Positions 1 to 6,936 of a DNA stretch of 15,700 nucleotides are shown piece after piece. Both the position numbers and the translations under genes were made by a program. The stretch's first letter is position 1. The number at the start of each line of letters is the position of its first letter. This DNA comes from Acidimicrobiaceae bacterium UBA2093. Lineage in GTDB: Bacteria > Actinomycetota > Acidimicrobiia > Acidimicrobiales > Ilumatobacteraceae. The stretch spans positions 30,327 through 46,026 of the forward strand of contig DCZD01000044.1 in assembly GCA_002331255.1 (NCBI GenBank), written 5' to 3'. Below the pieces are notes generated by a model. It made no database searches. It was not told the origin of the DNA and saw only the letters and a list, made by a program, of their open reading frames with translations.

Positions 1-2
1 CA

Positions 3-380
3 AGCGTCAGAGCCAATTTCGGCCGGGTGCGCATCATCAAACTCGAACCGCAGGACCGGGAAACAGCGATCCGCAGTTTTCATCGTGATGACAACAACCG
101 ATTCAACCCAGAAAATGAGGGTTGGGTGGTGCGCTCTTGGCTTGAGCTAACCGACAGCCCCGACAGTTACATGTTGCTGATGGACAACGGACCAGACGGG
201 CTGCCCGACCCGAGTACGGAACGACGCGTGCCGTTGACTCGCGGTGCTCGTTTCGTGGTCGACACTCAGCGTCTGTGGCACGTGGTGGTGCACAATGGAA
301 ACAGTCCGCGATATGCGCTCATCACAAGTTTTGAAAGTGGGCCCGCGCTCGACACGTTCATCGAACACGAGCGCGCCTGA
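3..380 (+). CDS. 2-oxoglutarate/Fe(II) oxygenase-like protein (AspH-type), 5' partial
   Basis: This is the C-terminal part of a protein that resembles the aspartyl/asparaginyl beta-hydroxylase-type double-stranded beta-helix. The frame is open from base 3 to the stop at 378-380, and a GTG at 27 is only an internal candidate start. Counting from that GTG, an HxD pair (His19, Asp21) follows a short RIIKLEP stretch like the R.R...L.PG strand of the family. A distal His85 and an Arg95 in the order H...N....R match the remaining iron ligand and the 2-oxoglutarate-binding arginine. The whole facial triad therefore seems intact. The substrate is unknown. The gene converges on the mutase gene, with only 15 nt between the two stop codons. 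Family assignment is from motifs only. It could be another cupin-fold protein. Confidence 0.6.
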   Translation, partial: SVRANFGRVRIIKLEPQDRETAIRSFHRDDNNRFNPENEGWVVRSWLELTDSPDSYMLLMDNGPDGLPDPSTERRVPLTRGARFVVDTQRLWHVVVHNGNSPRYALITSFESGPALDTFIEHERA

Positions 381-384
381 CACG

Positions 385-401
385 AACTGAATCAATCAGT
401 T
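385..401. terminator. Short inverted repeat between convergent genes
   Basis: AACTGA (385-390) and TCAGTT (396-401) form a 6-bp inverted repeat with a 5-nt loop. It fills the gap between the stop of the oxygenase-like gene and the stop of the mutase gene, and the mutase TGA lies in one arm. The stem is short and not G+C-rich and has no clear T-tract, so a role as a two-way terminator is a weak inference. Confidence 0.25.
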
Positions 402-2348
402 GGTGCGGTGAGCGGCGGCTAGGTCGGCAATTTCCCGCATGATGCGAGCAACGTCGTAGTCCTTCGGTGTGTACACCGCTGCTACTCCTTGCTCCCGCAA
501 GATCGCTCTGTCAGCTTCGGGGATAATGCCACCGACGATGACCGGGGCATCGACGCCCTCCTGTCGCAACAGATTGATGACAGTCGGCACAAGTTCCATG
601 TGCGATCCGGAGAGAATCGACAAACCGACAACATCTGGATCTTCATCACGTGCGCTCGCGGCAATTTGCTCTGGTGTGAGACGAATTCCGCTGTACACAA
701 CTTCCATGCCTGCATCTCGTGCAGCAACTGCGATCTGCTCGGCTCCGTTCGAGTGGCCGTCAAGACCAGGCTTCGCAACGAGGAACTTGGGTGGTCCACC
801 TGAAAGTGACTTGACGAATGTCGCCACATCGGCAAGTTCGTGCGATCGTCGACCGACGGCAGCGGCCACGCCCGTGGGTGCACGGTACTCACCGAACACC
901 TCGCGCAGAACACCGGCCCATTCGCCGGTAGTGCCACCTGCGCGCGCCAATTCAACGGAGGCCTCCATGATGTTGGTGTCACCTTCGGCAGCTGTGCGGA
1001 GGTCGTCAAGTGCGGCCTTCACTCGTGCACCGTCACGTGATCTGCGCCATGTTTCGACGTCAGCGATGGTCTCTGCTTCGACGGCGGGGTCGACAGTGAG
1101 GATGTTGTCGTTGCCACCCAGGGGGGAGGGCTCACTCTCGGTGTAGGCATTCACGCCCACGACTACTTGGTCGCCAGCCTCGATTCGACGCGTGCGGTCC
1201 GCCATCGAACGCACTAGGCGCCCCTTTAATTCATCAATGGCCGCGAAGGCGCCACCCATGTCGAGAACTTCATTCAGTTCGGCCCATGCTGCATCGCGCA
1301 GTTCAGCGGTGCGTCCTTCGACCACATGGGACCCATCGAAGATGTCGTCGTAGTCGAGGAGGTCCGTTTCAAAGGCGAGCACCTGTTGCATGCGCAGCGA
1401 CCACTGTTGGTCCCATGGACGAGGGAGTCCGAGTGCTTCATTCCAAGCCGGAAGTTGAATACTTCGAGCCCGGGCACGTTTCGACAGAGTGACTGCCAAC
1501 ATCTCGAGCACGATTCGCTGCACGTTGTTCTCGGGTTGTGCTTCGGTAAGACCGAGTGAGTTCACTTGGACTCCGTAACGGAACCGTCGAGCTTTTGCGT
1601 CTTTGACCCCGTAACGATCGCGACCGATGCGGTCCCACAGTTCAGTGAAGGCGCGCATCTTGCACACTTCCTCAACAAAACGAATGCCGGCATTGACGAA
1701 GAAAGAGATGGAACCAAAAACTTGGTCAAACTGCTCATCGTCAACTTGACCACTTGTGCGAACAGCGTCAAGAACATCGATTGCAGTGGCAAGTGAGTAC
1801 GCAATCTCCTGCACAGGTGTGGCGCCTGCTTCCTGCAAGTGGTACGAGCACACATTCATGGCATTCCACTTCGGTGCGTTGTGCGTGCACCATGCAACCA
1901 TGTCGACAATCAGACGTCGCGATGCATCCGGCGGGAATATGTATGTTCCTCGTGAGAGGTATTCCTTCACGATGTCGTTCTGTGTGGTTCCTCGAAGTTG
2001 TGTTGTAGTGACACCTTGTTCTTCTGCGTTCGCGACATACAGTGACAACAACCATGCAGCTGTCGCATTGATCGTCATTGATGTGTTCATTGTTCCCGGT
2101 GGAATTCCGTCGAGAAGCGTGCGCATGTGTCCGAGATGTGCGACTGGAACACCGACCTTTCCAACCTCTCCACGTGCAAGAAGGTGGTCGGGGTCGTAAC
2201 CAGTCTGAGTGGGAAGATCGAAAGCGACGGACAGGCCTGTTTGCCCTTTGGCCAAGTTGGTGCGGTACAGCGCGTTTGAGGCCTTCGCAGTGGAGTGGCC
2301 GGAGTACGTACGCATAAGCCACGCGTCATCGTGGCGAGGTGTCGACAC
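396..2348 (-). CDS. ecm: Ethylmalonyl-CoA mutase (MeaA/Ecm type), B12-dependent
   Basis: This enzyme is expected to rearrange (2R)-ethylmalonyl-CoA to methylsuccinyl-CoA with adenosylcobalamin, a step of the ethylmalonyl-CoA pathway for acetyl-CoA assimilation. The N-terminal barrel domain carries TYSGHSTAKASNALYR and GLSVAFDLPTQTGYD, which are the Ecm/MeaA versions rather than the methylmalonyl-CoA mutase versions (AGFSTAEESN, FDLATHRGYD). The C-terminal cobalamin domain has the DxHxxG motif in GLDGHSNGAEQ, with His at about residue 532-534, and the Ecm-type GLSILSGSH. The length of about 650 residues suits a single-chain Ecm. Two starts are possible: TTG at 2354 or GTG at 2348. I prefer GTG because CATACT ends 6 nt before it and there is no SD. 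It follows aat on the same strand after 66 nt. Confusion with methylmalonyl- or isobutyryl-CoA mutase is possible but less likely. Confidence 0.9.
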   Translation of the reverse strand: MSTPRHDDAWLMRTYSGHSTAKASNALYRTNLAKGQTGLSVAFDLPTQTGYDPDHLLARGEVGKVGVPVAHLGHMRTLLDGIPPGTMNTSMTINATAAWLLSLYVANAEEQGVTTTQLRGTTQNDIVKEYLSRGTYIFPPDASRRLIVDMVAWCTHNAPKWNAMNVCSYHLQEAGATPVQEIAYSLATAIDVLDAVRTSGQVDDEQFDQVFGSISFFVNAGIRFVEEVCKMRAFTELWDRIGRDRYGVKDAKARRFRYGVQVNSLGLTEAQPENNVQRIVLEMLAVTLSKRARARSIQLPAWNEALGLPRPWDQQWSLRMQQVLAFETDLLDYDDIFDGSHVVEGRTAELRDAAWAELNEVLDMGGAFAAIDELKGRLVRSMADRTRRIEAGDQVVVGVNAYTESEPSPLGGNDNILTVDPAVEAETIADVETWRRSRDGARVKAALDDLRTAAEGDTNIMEASVELARAGGTTGEWAGVLREVFGEYRAPTGVAAAVGRRSHELADVATFVKSLSGGPPKFLVAKPGLDGHSNGAEQIAVAARDAGMEVVYSGIRLTPEQIAASARDEDPDVVGLSILSGSHMELVPTVINLLRQEGVDAPVIVGGIIPEADRAILREQGVAAVYTPKDYDVARIMREIADLAAAHRTN

Positions 2349-2374
2349 ACTCAAAGTATGCCGGCAAGATTCCC

Positions 2375-2399
2375 TGTCTGTTGCAGGCCTGGCCAGACA
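2375..2399. promoter_or_regulatory. Inverted repeat upstream of ecm
   Basis: TGTCTG (2375-2380) and CAGACA (2394-2399) are perfect inverted arms around a 13-nt centre containing GGCCTGGCC-like bases. The repeat lies in the gap between the aat stop and the ecm start, just upstream of the -10-like CATACT. It could be a transcription-factor site or a weak hairpin. No T-tract follows on either strand. Confidence 0.25.
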
Positions 2400-2414
2400 T
2401 GGTCGCGGCCTTTC

Positions 2415-3065
2415 TCAGTGTTGTGGGGCGGTCGCAGCATTCAGTAAGGCCAGATACTCAGGACGTGACACCTCCGAGACCCCGAGCGAACGCAGATGAT
2501 CGGTAGCCCACTGGGTGTCGAGCAGGGTCATGCCGTCCAATTGCATCAACTCCACCAGGAACCAGAGGGCGACCTTCGACGCATCTCGCTCATGGTGGAA
2601 CATCGATTCCCCGGCGAAAAACCGTCGGAGTCGTACTCCATAAAGTCCACCGACGAGTTCATTGGCGTGATTCCACACCTCGACACTGTGGGCAATTCCC
2701 AGTCGGTGCAATTCTTGGTACGCATCAATGATGTCGGAAGTAATCCATCCACCGGTGCGGCTAATGCCAGCGCATGACCCGATGACGTCCTCGAATGCTT
2801 GGTTAACGGTCACAGTGAATCGTCCACGACTCTGGCGCAATGATCTAGTGACGCGGAGGTCGTCCAACTGCAGGATGCCTCGCATCGTCGGCGACCACCA
2901 ACCGAGCATCGTGTGTTTTCGATCGACGTACATGGGGAAGAGACCGCGTGAGTACGCATCGACGAGTGTGGATGCCTCGAGATCTGCACCGATGCAGACA
3001 ACGTCGTCGTCGGGCCAAGAGTCGACCAACGGAAAGTTCCAGCGGTTGGGTGGAAGTTGTGCCAT
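2415..3065 (-). CDS. aat: Leucyl/phenylalanyl-tRNA--protein transferase
   Basis: Aat transfers Leu or Phe from aminoacyl-tRNA to the N-terminus of proteins that begin with Arg or Lys, making N-degrons for the ClpAP/ClpS system in the cytosol. All family blocks are visible in order: NRWNFPLVDSWPDDDVV near the start, AYSRGLFPMY, GWWSPTMRGIL, TSDIIDAYQELHRLG with AHSVEVW, GGLYGVRLRRFFAGESMF, ASKVALWFL and a final LLDTQWATDHLRSLGVSEV block. At about 216 residues it has normal family length. A GTG (3066-3068) directly precedes the ATG (3063-3065). A GGAG sits 7 nt before the GTG and 10 nt before the ATG, so the start is uncertain by one codon. It lies 34 nt behind the dehydrogenase gene and is probably cotranscribed with it. 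Confidence 0.93.
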   Translation of the reverse strand: MAQLPPNRWNFPLVDSWPDDDVVCIGADLEASTLVDAYSRGLFPMYVDRKHTMLGWWSPTMRGILQLDDLRVTRSLRQSRGRFTVTVNQAFEDVIGSCAGISRTGGWITSDIIDAYQELHRLGIAHSVEVWNHANELVGGLYGVRLRRFFAGESMFHHERDASKVALWFLVELMQLDGMTLLDTQWATDHLRSLGVSEVSRPEYLALLNAATAPQH

Positions 3066-3102
3066 CACGTGGGCGCTCCGTTCAAGCGTCCATCAGTCGG
3101 GA

Positions 3103-3972
3103 TCAGTAGGTGTAAAAACCTGCTCCGCTCTTGCGACCGAGTTTGCCTGCTGCAACTAGACGTCGAAGTGTCGGTACCGGGGCGAAGTTCGGGTCTCCGA
3201 ACTCTGCATACAACGCTTCGAGGATTGAGAGTGATGTGTCGAGGCCGACGAGGTCAAGCAGTGCGAATGGTCCCATAGGGAAATTGCAACCGCCCTTCAT
3301 CGCAGTATCGATGTCTTCCATTGAAGCGGTGCCGGTTTCCCAGATACGAATGGCGTTATTCAGATAAGGAAACAAAAGAGCGTTGACGATGAAACCCGCC
3401 CTGTCCTTCACGAGCACACCGTTTTTCCCGCATGCAGCAACAACAGCAGACGCAGCATCGATGGTGTCGTCAGAAGCGGTGAGTGGTCGCACGATTTCAA
3501 CGAGGGGCATGGCTGGTGCTGGGTTGAAGAAGTGGATGCCGCACACTTTGTCTGGTCGCTTCGTCGCCATCGCCATCTCGACGACAGGAAGCGTGCTCGT
3601 GTTCGTGGCAAGAATCGCACTTGGTTGAACAACTGCATCAAGTTCGGCAAACAACGCCTTTTTCACTGCAAGGTCTTCGACAACCGATTCGATTACAAGG
3701 TCGCAACTGGCTAGCGACTTGATGTCGTCGGTTGCTGATAGGCGTGACATGATCGCGTCTTTATCCGCGGCAGTGATCTTCTCGCGTGACACTTGCTTGT
3801 CGAGGCCTTTTGAGATGCTCGCCACCATGGCTTCAGCGGTTGATTTATGTCGTGACCGGACGGTTACCTTTAGGCCAGCTTTAGCGAACACCTCTGCGAG
3901 TCCGGATCCCATGATTCCGGATCCGACGATGCCGACGTGAGTGATGTGCGATGCCGAGATGTCACTTGCCAT
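3103..3972 (-). CDS. 3-hydroxyacyl-CoA (3-hydroxybutyryl-CoA) dehydrogenase
   Basis: This is an NAD(P)-dependent enzyme that interconverts 3-hydroxyacyl-CoA and 3-oxoacyl-CoA, with acetoacetyl-CoA/3-hydroxybutyryl-CoA the usual pair for this short single-chain form. The Rossmann motif VGIVGSGIMGSGLAE lies at residues 13-27. ESVVEDLAVK is at 95-104 and ATNTSTLPV at 122-130. The catalytic region GIHFFNPAPAMPLVEIV has His147 and Asn150. The helical dimerisation domain has DRAGFIVNALLFPYLN and ends in GRKSGAGFYTY. The length of 289 residues is typical. It is first in a probable operon with aat and ecm, which suggests a link to acetyl-CoA assimilation or butyryl/crotonyl-CoA metabolism. ATG 3972 is preceded at 7 nt by TACTGT and has no SD. 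Confidence 0.9.
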   Translation of the reverse strand: MASDISASHITHVGIVGSGIMGSGLAEVFAKAGLKVTVRSRHKSTAEAMVASISKGLDKQVSREKITAADKDAIMSRLSATDDIKSLASCDLVIESVVEDLAVKKALFAELDAVVQPSAILATNTSTLPVVEMAMATKRPDKVCGIHFFNPAPAMPLVEIVRPLTASDDTIDAASAVVAACGKNGVLVKDRAGFIVNALLFPYLNNAIRIWETGTASMEDIDTAMKGGCNFPMGPFALLDLVGLDTSLSILEALYAEFGDPNFAPVPTLRRLVAAGKLGRKSGAGFYTY

Positions 3973-3979
3973 TCACGCG

Positions 3980-3985
3980 ACAGTA
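3980..3985 (-). promoter_or_regulatory. -10 box TACTGT of the dehydrogenase gene
   Basis: Read on the minus strand, TACTGT (TANNNT) ends 7 nt before ATG 3972. A transcript starting at the usual distance would begin at or next to the start codon. No convincing -35 is seen. Confidence 0.45.
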
Positions 3986-4008
3986 CCAATCAGGTCACCA
4001 GCGCCCCC

Positions 4009-4014
4009 TATCGT
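4009..4014 (+). promoter_or_regulatory. -10 box TATCGT of the phosphatase gene
   Basis: TATCGT is followed by 6 nt (CATCGC) and then ATG 4021. This is a leaderless-type arrangement, and there is no SD-like sequence before the start. It diverges from the dehydrogenase promoter within a 48-nt gap. Confidence 0.45.
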
Positions 4015-4020
4015 CATCGC

Positions 4021-4776
4021 ATGGCCGATGCACCCCCCACCCGACGACTTGATCTAGAAGGTGTGTTCAACTTCAGAGATATTGGCGGCTATTCGGCAGC
4101 CTCCGGGGGAGTCATCAAGCGCGGACGAGTGTTTCGTGCTGACGGCCTGAACCGGCTCACCGCTCGTGATGTCGAGCGGGTGAGGGGCCTCAACCTCCGC
4201 ACCGTCATCGATCTGCGGTCGGCCCACGAAGTCGAGTCCCACGGAAAGTTTCCGGTCGAGGTGCATCCAGTCGACTTTCATCACGTACCGACCGGTGATG
4301 TCACCCGCAAGCGGCCTGAACTTCCGGACATCGCCGACGATGCTGACGTACTTCGTTATTCGTATTTACGCATGCTTGAGTCAAGCGTCGATCAACTTCG
4401 CACCGCATTCACACTTGTGGCTCAGCAATCGACCGAACCGCTCGTGTATCACTGCACAGCTGGCAAAGATCGAACTGGTGTGTTGACCATGTTGATTCTC
4501 GGCTGCCTTGGTGTGTCGCGGCACGACATCGCGTCGGATTACGCCCTGACGGCGGAGACACTCGAAGAATCGCGTGCAGTTCTGAAAACGTTGTACCCAG
4601 AAATTGCGCAGGTCGGCAACGACTGGGGGCATCAATACATGATGGCGAGTTACGACACGATGGACCGCCTGATTGGCGATGTTCTCATGAAGTACGGAAG
4701 CGTCGTGGATGCGACTTTGTCCTTGGGTGTCACAACCGAGTCGATCGAGAGTTTGCGCGACAACTTGGTTGTGTGA
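4021..4776 (+). CDS. PtpB-like tyrosine/serine phosphatase (DSP/PTP fold)
   Basis: This is a cytosolic (or possibly exported) protein phosphatase of the PtpB/tyrosine-phosphatase 3 family, which in actinobacteria removes phosphate from Tyr/Ser/Thr or from phosphoinositides. The family marker NFRDIGGY is at residues 17-24, and the P-loop HCTAGKDRTG is at 144-153 with nucleophile Cys145 and Arg151. The lysine in the P-loop (AGKDR) is characteristic of this class and of lipid phosphatases. The length of 251 residues is usual. The frame stays open upstream to 3937, but that stretch overlaps the neighbouring start region and lacks family sequence, so ATG 4021 with its TATCGT box is preferred. No signal peptide is visible. 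It stands alone, between a divergent and a convergent gene. Confidence 0.85.
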   Translation: MADAPPTRRLDLEGVFNFRDIGGYSAASGGVIKRGRVFRADGLNRLTARDVERVRGLNLRTVIDLRSAHEVESHGKFPVEVHPVDFHHVPTGDVTRKRPELPDIADDADVLRYSYLRMLESSVDQLRTAFTLVAQQSTEPLVYHCTAGKDRTGVLTMLILGCLGVSRHDIASDYALTAETLEESRAVLKTLYPEIAQVGNDWGHQYMMASYDTMDRLIGDVLMKYGSVVDATLSLGVTTESIESLRDNLVV

Positions 4777-4778
4777 CG

Positions 4779-4793
4779 TCCGCGTACAGCGGA
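4779..4793. terminator. Small hairpin in the convergent gap
   Basis: TCCGC (4779-4783), a 5-nt loop and GCGGA (4789-4793) form a short G+C-rich stem within the 21-nt gap between the phosphatase stop and the cyclophilin stop. It could limit read-through in both directions. There is no T-tract, so the call is tentative. Confidence 0.3.
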
Positions 4794-4797
4794 GCGC

Positions 4798-5622
4798 TTA
4801 GCTCTCGGTGATTGTCACCTTTGAGATTTTCACTTCACGTGATGGAGCACCACCAAGTTCACCCGAACCAGAGTTCAACGCGATGATTGCTTTTGCAACG
4901 TCGAGCCCCTCTGCGATCTGGCCGAAGACGACGTAGGTGCCTTGGCCGTCGAGCGCAGCAGCATTCGGGCCGGTGATGATGAAGAACTGTCCACCGGCGC
5001 TGTTTGGTTCACCCGTACGCGCCATTGCGATCTGTCCCTCTGAATACTTGTAGCCGGATCCTTCGTCTTCAATCGTGTAACCGGGGTTGTCAGTATTGTT
5101 GGAACCACCACCTTGAATGATGTCAAGGCCTGGGTCGGTGCGGAAGATGAACGAGTCGTCGTAGTACTTGTAACGAGAGAGCACCACGAAGTTGTTCACA
5201 GTCTTTGGGGTGTTCTTCGTGTCGAGCTCAATGACGATGTCGCCCTCGCTCGTCGACATGGTGGCGGTGTACGACTTCTTCTCGTCGATGCACATCGGCG
5301 GGGCTTTCTCGAATTTCGTCGTGCGTGAAGCAGAACCATCGGCTACCGGACACGTCGTGTCGCCGGTGACACTGGCACCTGCAACGGTAGTGAGAGTGGG
5401 TGTTTCGCTCTCGGTGATGGTTGTGTCTGTGACATCGACCGAATCAGAGGAATCGTCGACCGCGAATGTGGCGACTGCCCAGATAGCCAGGACTGCTGCA
5501 GGAATTCCGAGCCCGACTTGCAGTCCACGTCGACGGACCTTGGCTCGCTTGGCTGCACGTGCACGAGCAGCACGGGCTATGTCACGGTTGTTCTTCTTGC
5601 GTTCGCGCTTGTCAGTACCCAC
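4798..5622 (-). CDS. Membrane-anchored cyclophilin-type peptidyl-prolyl isomerase
   Basis: This protein is expected to isomerise X-Pro bonds and assist folding outside the membrane. Residues 4-33 are very rich in Arg/Lys. One membrane segment follows at about 34-54 (GLQVGLGIPAAVLAIWAVATF), then a Thr/Ser/Asp-rich linker to about 90. Cys91 and Cys111 (in CPVADGS and PPMCID) are typical of the actinobacterial subfamily and may form a disulphide. The cyclophilin domain spans about 117-272: FRTDPGLDIIQGG holds the catalytic-type Arg161, and GGQFFIITG carries the Gln and Phe of the pocket. The usual His of the pocket is a Tyr (GTYVVFG). The topology is N-terminus inside, domain outside. The frame is open to 5760, but GTG 5622 is chosen because earlier residues overlap the divergent gene and a TATCCT box lies 9 nt upstream. 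Confidence 0.88.
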   Translation of the reverse strand: MGTDKRERKKNNRDIARAARARAAKRAKVRRRGLQVGLGIPAAVLAIWAVATFAVDDSSDSVDVTDTTITESETPTLTTVAGASVTGDTTCPVADGSASRTTKFEKAPPMCIDEKKSYTATMSTSEGDIVIELDTKNTPKTVNNFVVLSRYKYYDDSFIFRTDPGLDIIQGGGSNNTDNPGYTIEDEGSGYKYSEGQIAMARTGEPNSAGGQFFIITGPNAAALDGQGTYVVFGQIAEGLDVAKAIIALNSGSGELGGAPSREVKISKVTITES

Positions 5623-5631
5623 GAGGGTCGA

Positions 5632-5637
5632 AGGATA
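5632..5637 (-). promoter_or_regulatory. -10 box TATCCT of the cyclophilin gene
   Basis: On the minus strand, TATCCT ends 9 nt before GTG 5622. It lies in the 42-nt divergent gap shared with aspartokinase, and it overlaps one copy of the GATAGCGT direct repeat. Confidence 0.4.
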
Positions 5638-5655
5638 GCGTCGCACCGATAGCGT
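5634..5655. repeat. 8-bp direct repeat GATAGCGT in the divergent promoter region
   Basis: GATAGCGT occurs at 5634-5641 and again at 5648-5655, 14 nt apart start to start. Both copies contain a plus-strand TANNNT (TAGCGT). On the minus strand each copy begins a TATC, giving TATCCT and TATCGG. The second plus-strand copy is the likely -10 of aspartokinase. It may be a tandem binding site that couples the two divergent genes. Confidence 0.5.
5650..5655 (+). promoter_or_regulatory. -10 box TAGCGT of aspartokinase
   Basis: TAGCGT is followed by 9 nt and then GTG 5665. There is no SD in between, so the full-length enzyme may be read from a nearly leaderless message. Confidence 0.4.
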
Positions 5656-5664
5656 TGTTGAGCA

Positions 5665-6921
5665 GTGGCTCTTATCGTGCAGAAATACGGCGGCACCTCG
5701 GTCGCTGATCCCGATCGCATCAAGGCCGTGGCCGAACACGTCGCGTTCACCAAGCGTCATGGCAACGATGTCGTCGTCGTGGTTTCAGCTATGGGCAAAA
5801 CCACAGACAACCTGATGTCACTCGCCAATCAGGTGTCGTCCACGCATCCGGGCCGCGAGATGGACATGCTGCTCACCACCGGAGAACGCATCTCGATGGC
5901 ACTGCTGTGTATGGCACTCGCTGACATTGGGGTCGATGCGGTGAGCATGACCGGATCACAAGTCGGCATCATCACCGATACCGTCCACACCAAGGCCAAG
6001 ATTGTCGAGGTCAAAGGCGACCGGTTGCGCGAGGCGCTTGGTCACGGACGCGTGGTGGTCGTCGCAGGTTTCCAAGGTGTGTCGACCGACAAGGAGATCA
6101 CCACGTTGGGTCGTGGAGGAAGTGACACAACCGCCGTCGCATTAGCCGCAGCACTCTCGGCCGACGTGTGTGAGATCTATACCGATGTAACAGGTGTGTT
6201 CTCCGCCGACCCGCGCATCGTGCCTCAAGCACGCAAACTCCAACACCTGAGCTTTGAAGAAATGCTCGAGATGGCCGGAGTCGGCAGCAAGGTACTTGCA
6301 CTCAGATCGGTCGAATTTGCTCGCAATCACAATGTCCCTTTGCATGTCCGCTCAAGCTTTACGTGGGAACACGGAACGTGGGTACGCAACGTTGAAGGAG
6401 AATCCAACATGGAAGACCCCATCATCTCTGGTGTCGTGCAAGATGCCAGCGAATCGAAAGTCACGATTTTTGCTGTGCCAGACCGCCCCGGTGTGTCTGC
6501 CGCCATCTTCGAGCCACTGGCGAATGCAAACGTCAACGTCGACATGATCGTGCAGAACACCTCACGTGAAGGTCACACCGACATCTCGTTCACCGTCCCG
6601 AAGGCAGACATGAAAGTGGCTGAAGAGATCGTGACCCGTGTTTCGAAAGAGATCGGGGCAGGCGGCGTCACCCACGACACGGACATCGCCAAGATTTCAC
6701 TTGTTGGAGCCGGAATGAAGACCAGTCCCGGAATTGCCGCGAAGATGTTCCGTGTGTTGGCTGAGAACGAAGTCAATATCCAGATGATCTCCACCAGTAC
6801 CATCCGTGTCTCGGTGGTGGTCGCCCTCGGCAAAATGGAATTGGCGGTTCGGTCGCTCCACACGGCGTTCGGTCTTGACAGCGGAAGTGCTTATTCAGCA
6901 CCGTTGCCAGAACGCAAGTGA
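5665..6921 (+). CDS. lysC: Aspartate kinase (alpha chain, with internal beta-subunit start)
   Basis: Aspartokinase phosphorylates aspartate to 4-aspartyl phosphate, the entry to Lys, Thr, Met and diaminopimelate synthesis. The kinase domain starts with VQKYGGTSVADPDRI (residues 5-19), then VVVVVSAMGKTTDNL (36-50), TTGERISMAL (71-80) and GRGGSDTTAVALAAAL (149-164). Two ACT regulatory domains follow, at about 265-335 and 343-410. The first has DRPGVSAAIFEPLANANVNVD and the threonine of HTDISF (Thr305), which aligns with a position known from Corynebacterium LysC feedback mutants. The length of 418 residues is typical. GTG 5665 is used because LIVQKYGG must be near the N-terminus. It is first in a unit with a methyltransferase and asd. 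Confidence 0.96.
   Translation: MALIVQKYGGTSVADPDRIKAVAEHVAFTKRHGNDVVVVVSAMGKTTDNLMSLANQVSSTHPGREMDMLLTTGERISMALLCMALADIGVDAVSMTGSQVGIITDTVHTKAKIVEVKGDRLREALGHGRVVVVAGFQGVSTDKEITTLGRGGSDTTAVALAAALSADVCEIYTDVTGVFSADPRIVPQARKLQHLSFEEMLEMAGVGSKVLALRSVEFARNHNVPLHVRSSFTWEHGTWVRNVEGESNMEDPIISGVVQDASESKVTIFAVPDRPGVSAAIFEPLANANVNVDMIVQNTSREGHTDISFTVPKADMKVAEEIVTRVSKEIGAGGVTHDTDIAKISLVGAGMKTSPGIAAKMFRVLAENEVNIQMISTSTIRVSVVVALGKMELAVRSLHTAFGLDSGSAYSAPLPERK
6395..6400 (+). promoter_or_regulatory. Internal ribosome binding site for the aspartokinase beta subunit
   Basis: AAGGAG lies 8 nt before an in-frame ATG at 6409. It is among the strongest SD matches in the window, yet it sits inside a coding region, exactly at the linker where the regulatory domains begin. 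Confidence 0.7.
6409..6921 (+). CDS. lysC: Aspartate kinase beta subunit (in-frame internal product)
   Basis: Translation from ATG 6409 (Met249 of the full chain) would give a 170-residue protein made only of the two ACT domains. In Bacillus subtilis aspartokinase II and Corynebacterium glutamicum LysC, a regulatory beta subunit is made from the same kind of internal in-frame start, and the enzyme is an alpha2beta2 complex. Here the start falls at the matching place (MEDPIISGVVQD, like MEEAVLTGVATD in Corynebacterium), with AAGGAG 8 nt upstream. The existence of the product is inferred from this and from the family. Confidence 0.7.
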   Translation: MEDPIISGVVQDASESKVTIFAVPDRPGVSAAIFEPLANANVNVDMIVQNTSREGHTDISFTVPKADMKVAEEIVTRVSKEIGAGGVTHDTDIAKISLVGAGMKTSPGIAAKMFRVLAENEVNIQMISTSTIRVSVVVALGKMELAVRSLHTAFGLDSGSAYSAPLPERK

Positions 6922-6936
6922 CGCACCGCCACAGGC

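Noticed and set aside
469..1146. Long open frame on the plus strand opposite the mutase gene (225 codons)
   Set aside because: It is antisense to a conserved enzyme, its Ser/Ala/Pro/Arg-rich translation matches no family, and it has no start signal. It is a codon-bias shadow.
396..2348. Methylmalonyl-CoA mutase as the identity of the B12 enzyme
   Set aside because: The sequence blocks (GHSTAKASNALYR, FDLPTQTGYD, LSILSGSH) are those of Ecm/MeaA, and no small-subunit MutA gene is adjacent.
5623..5760. N-terminal extension of the cyclophilin gene
   Set aside because: It overlaps the start of aspartokinase. The basic region and anchor begin right after GTG 5622.
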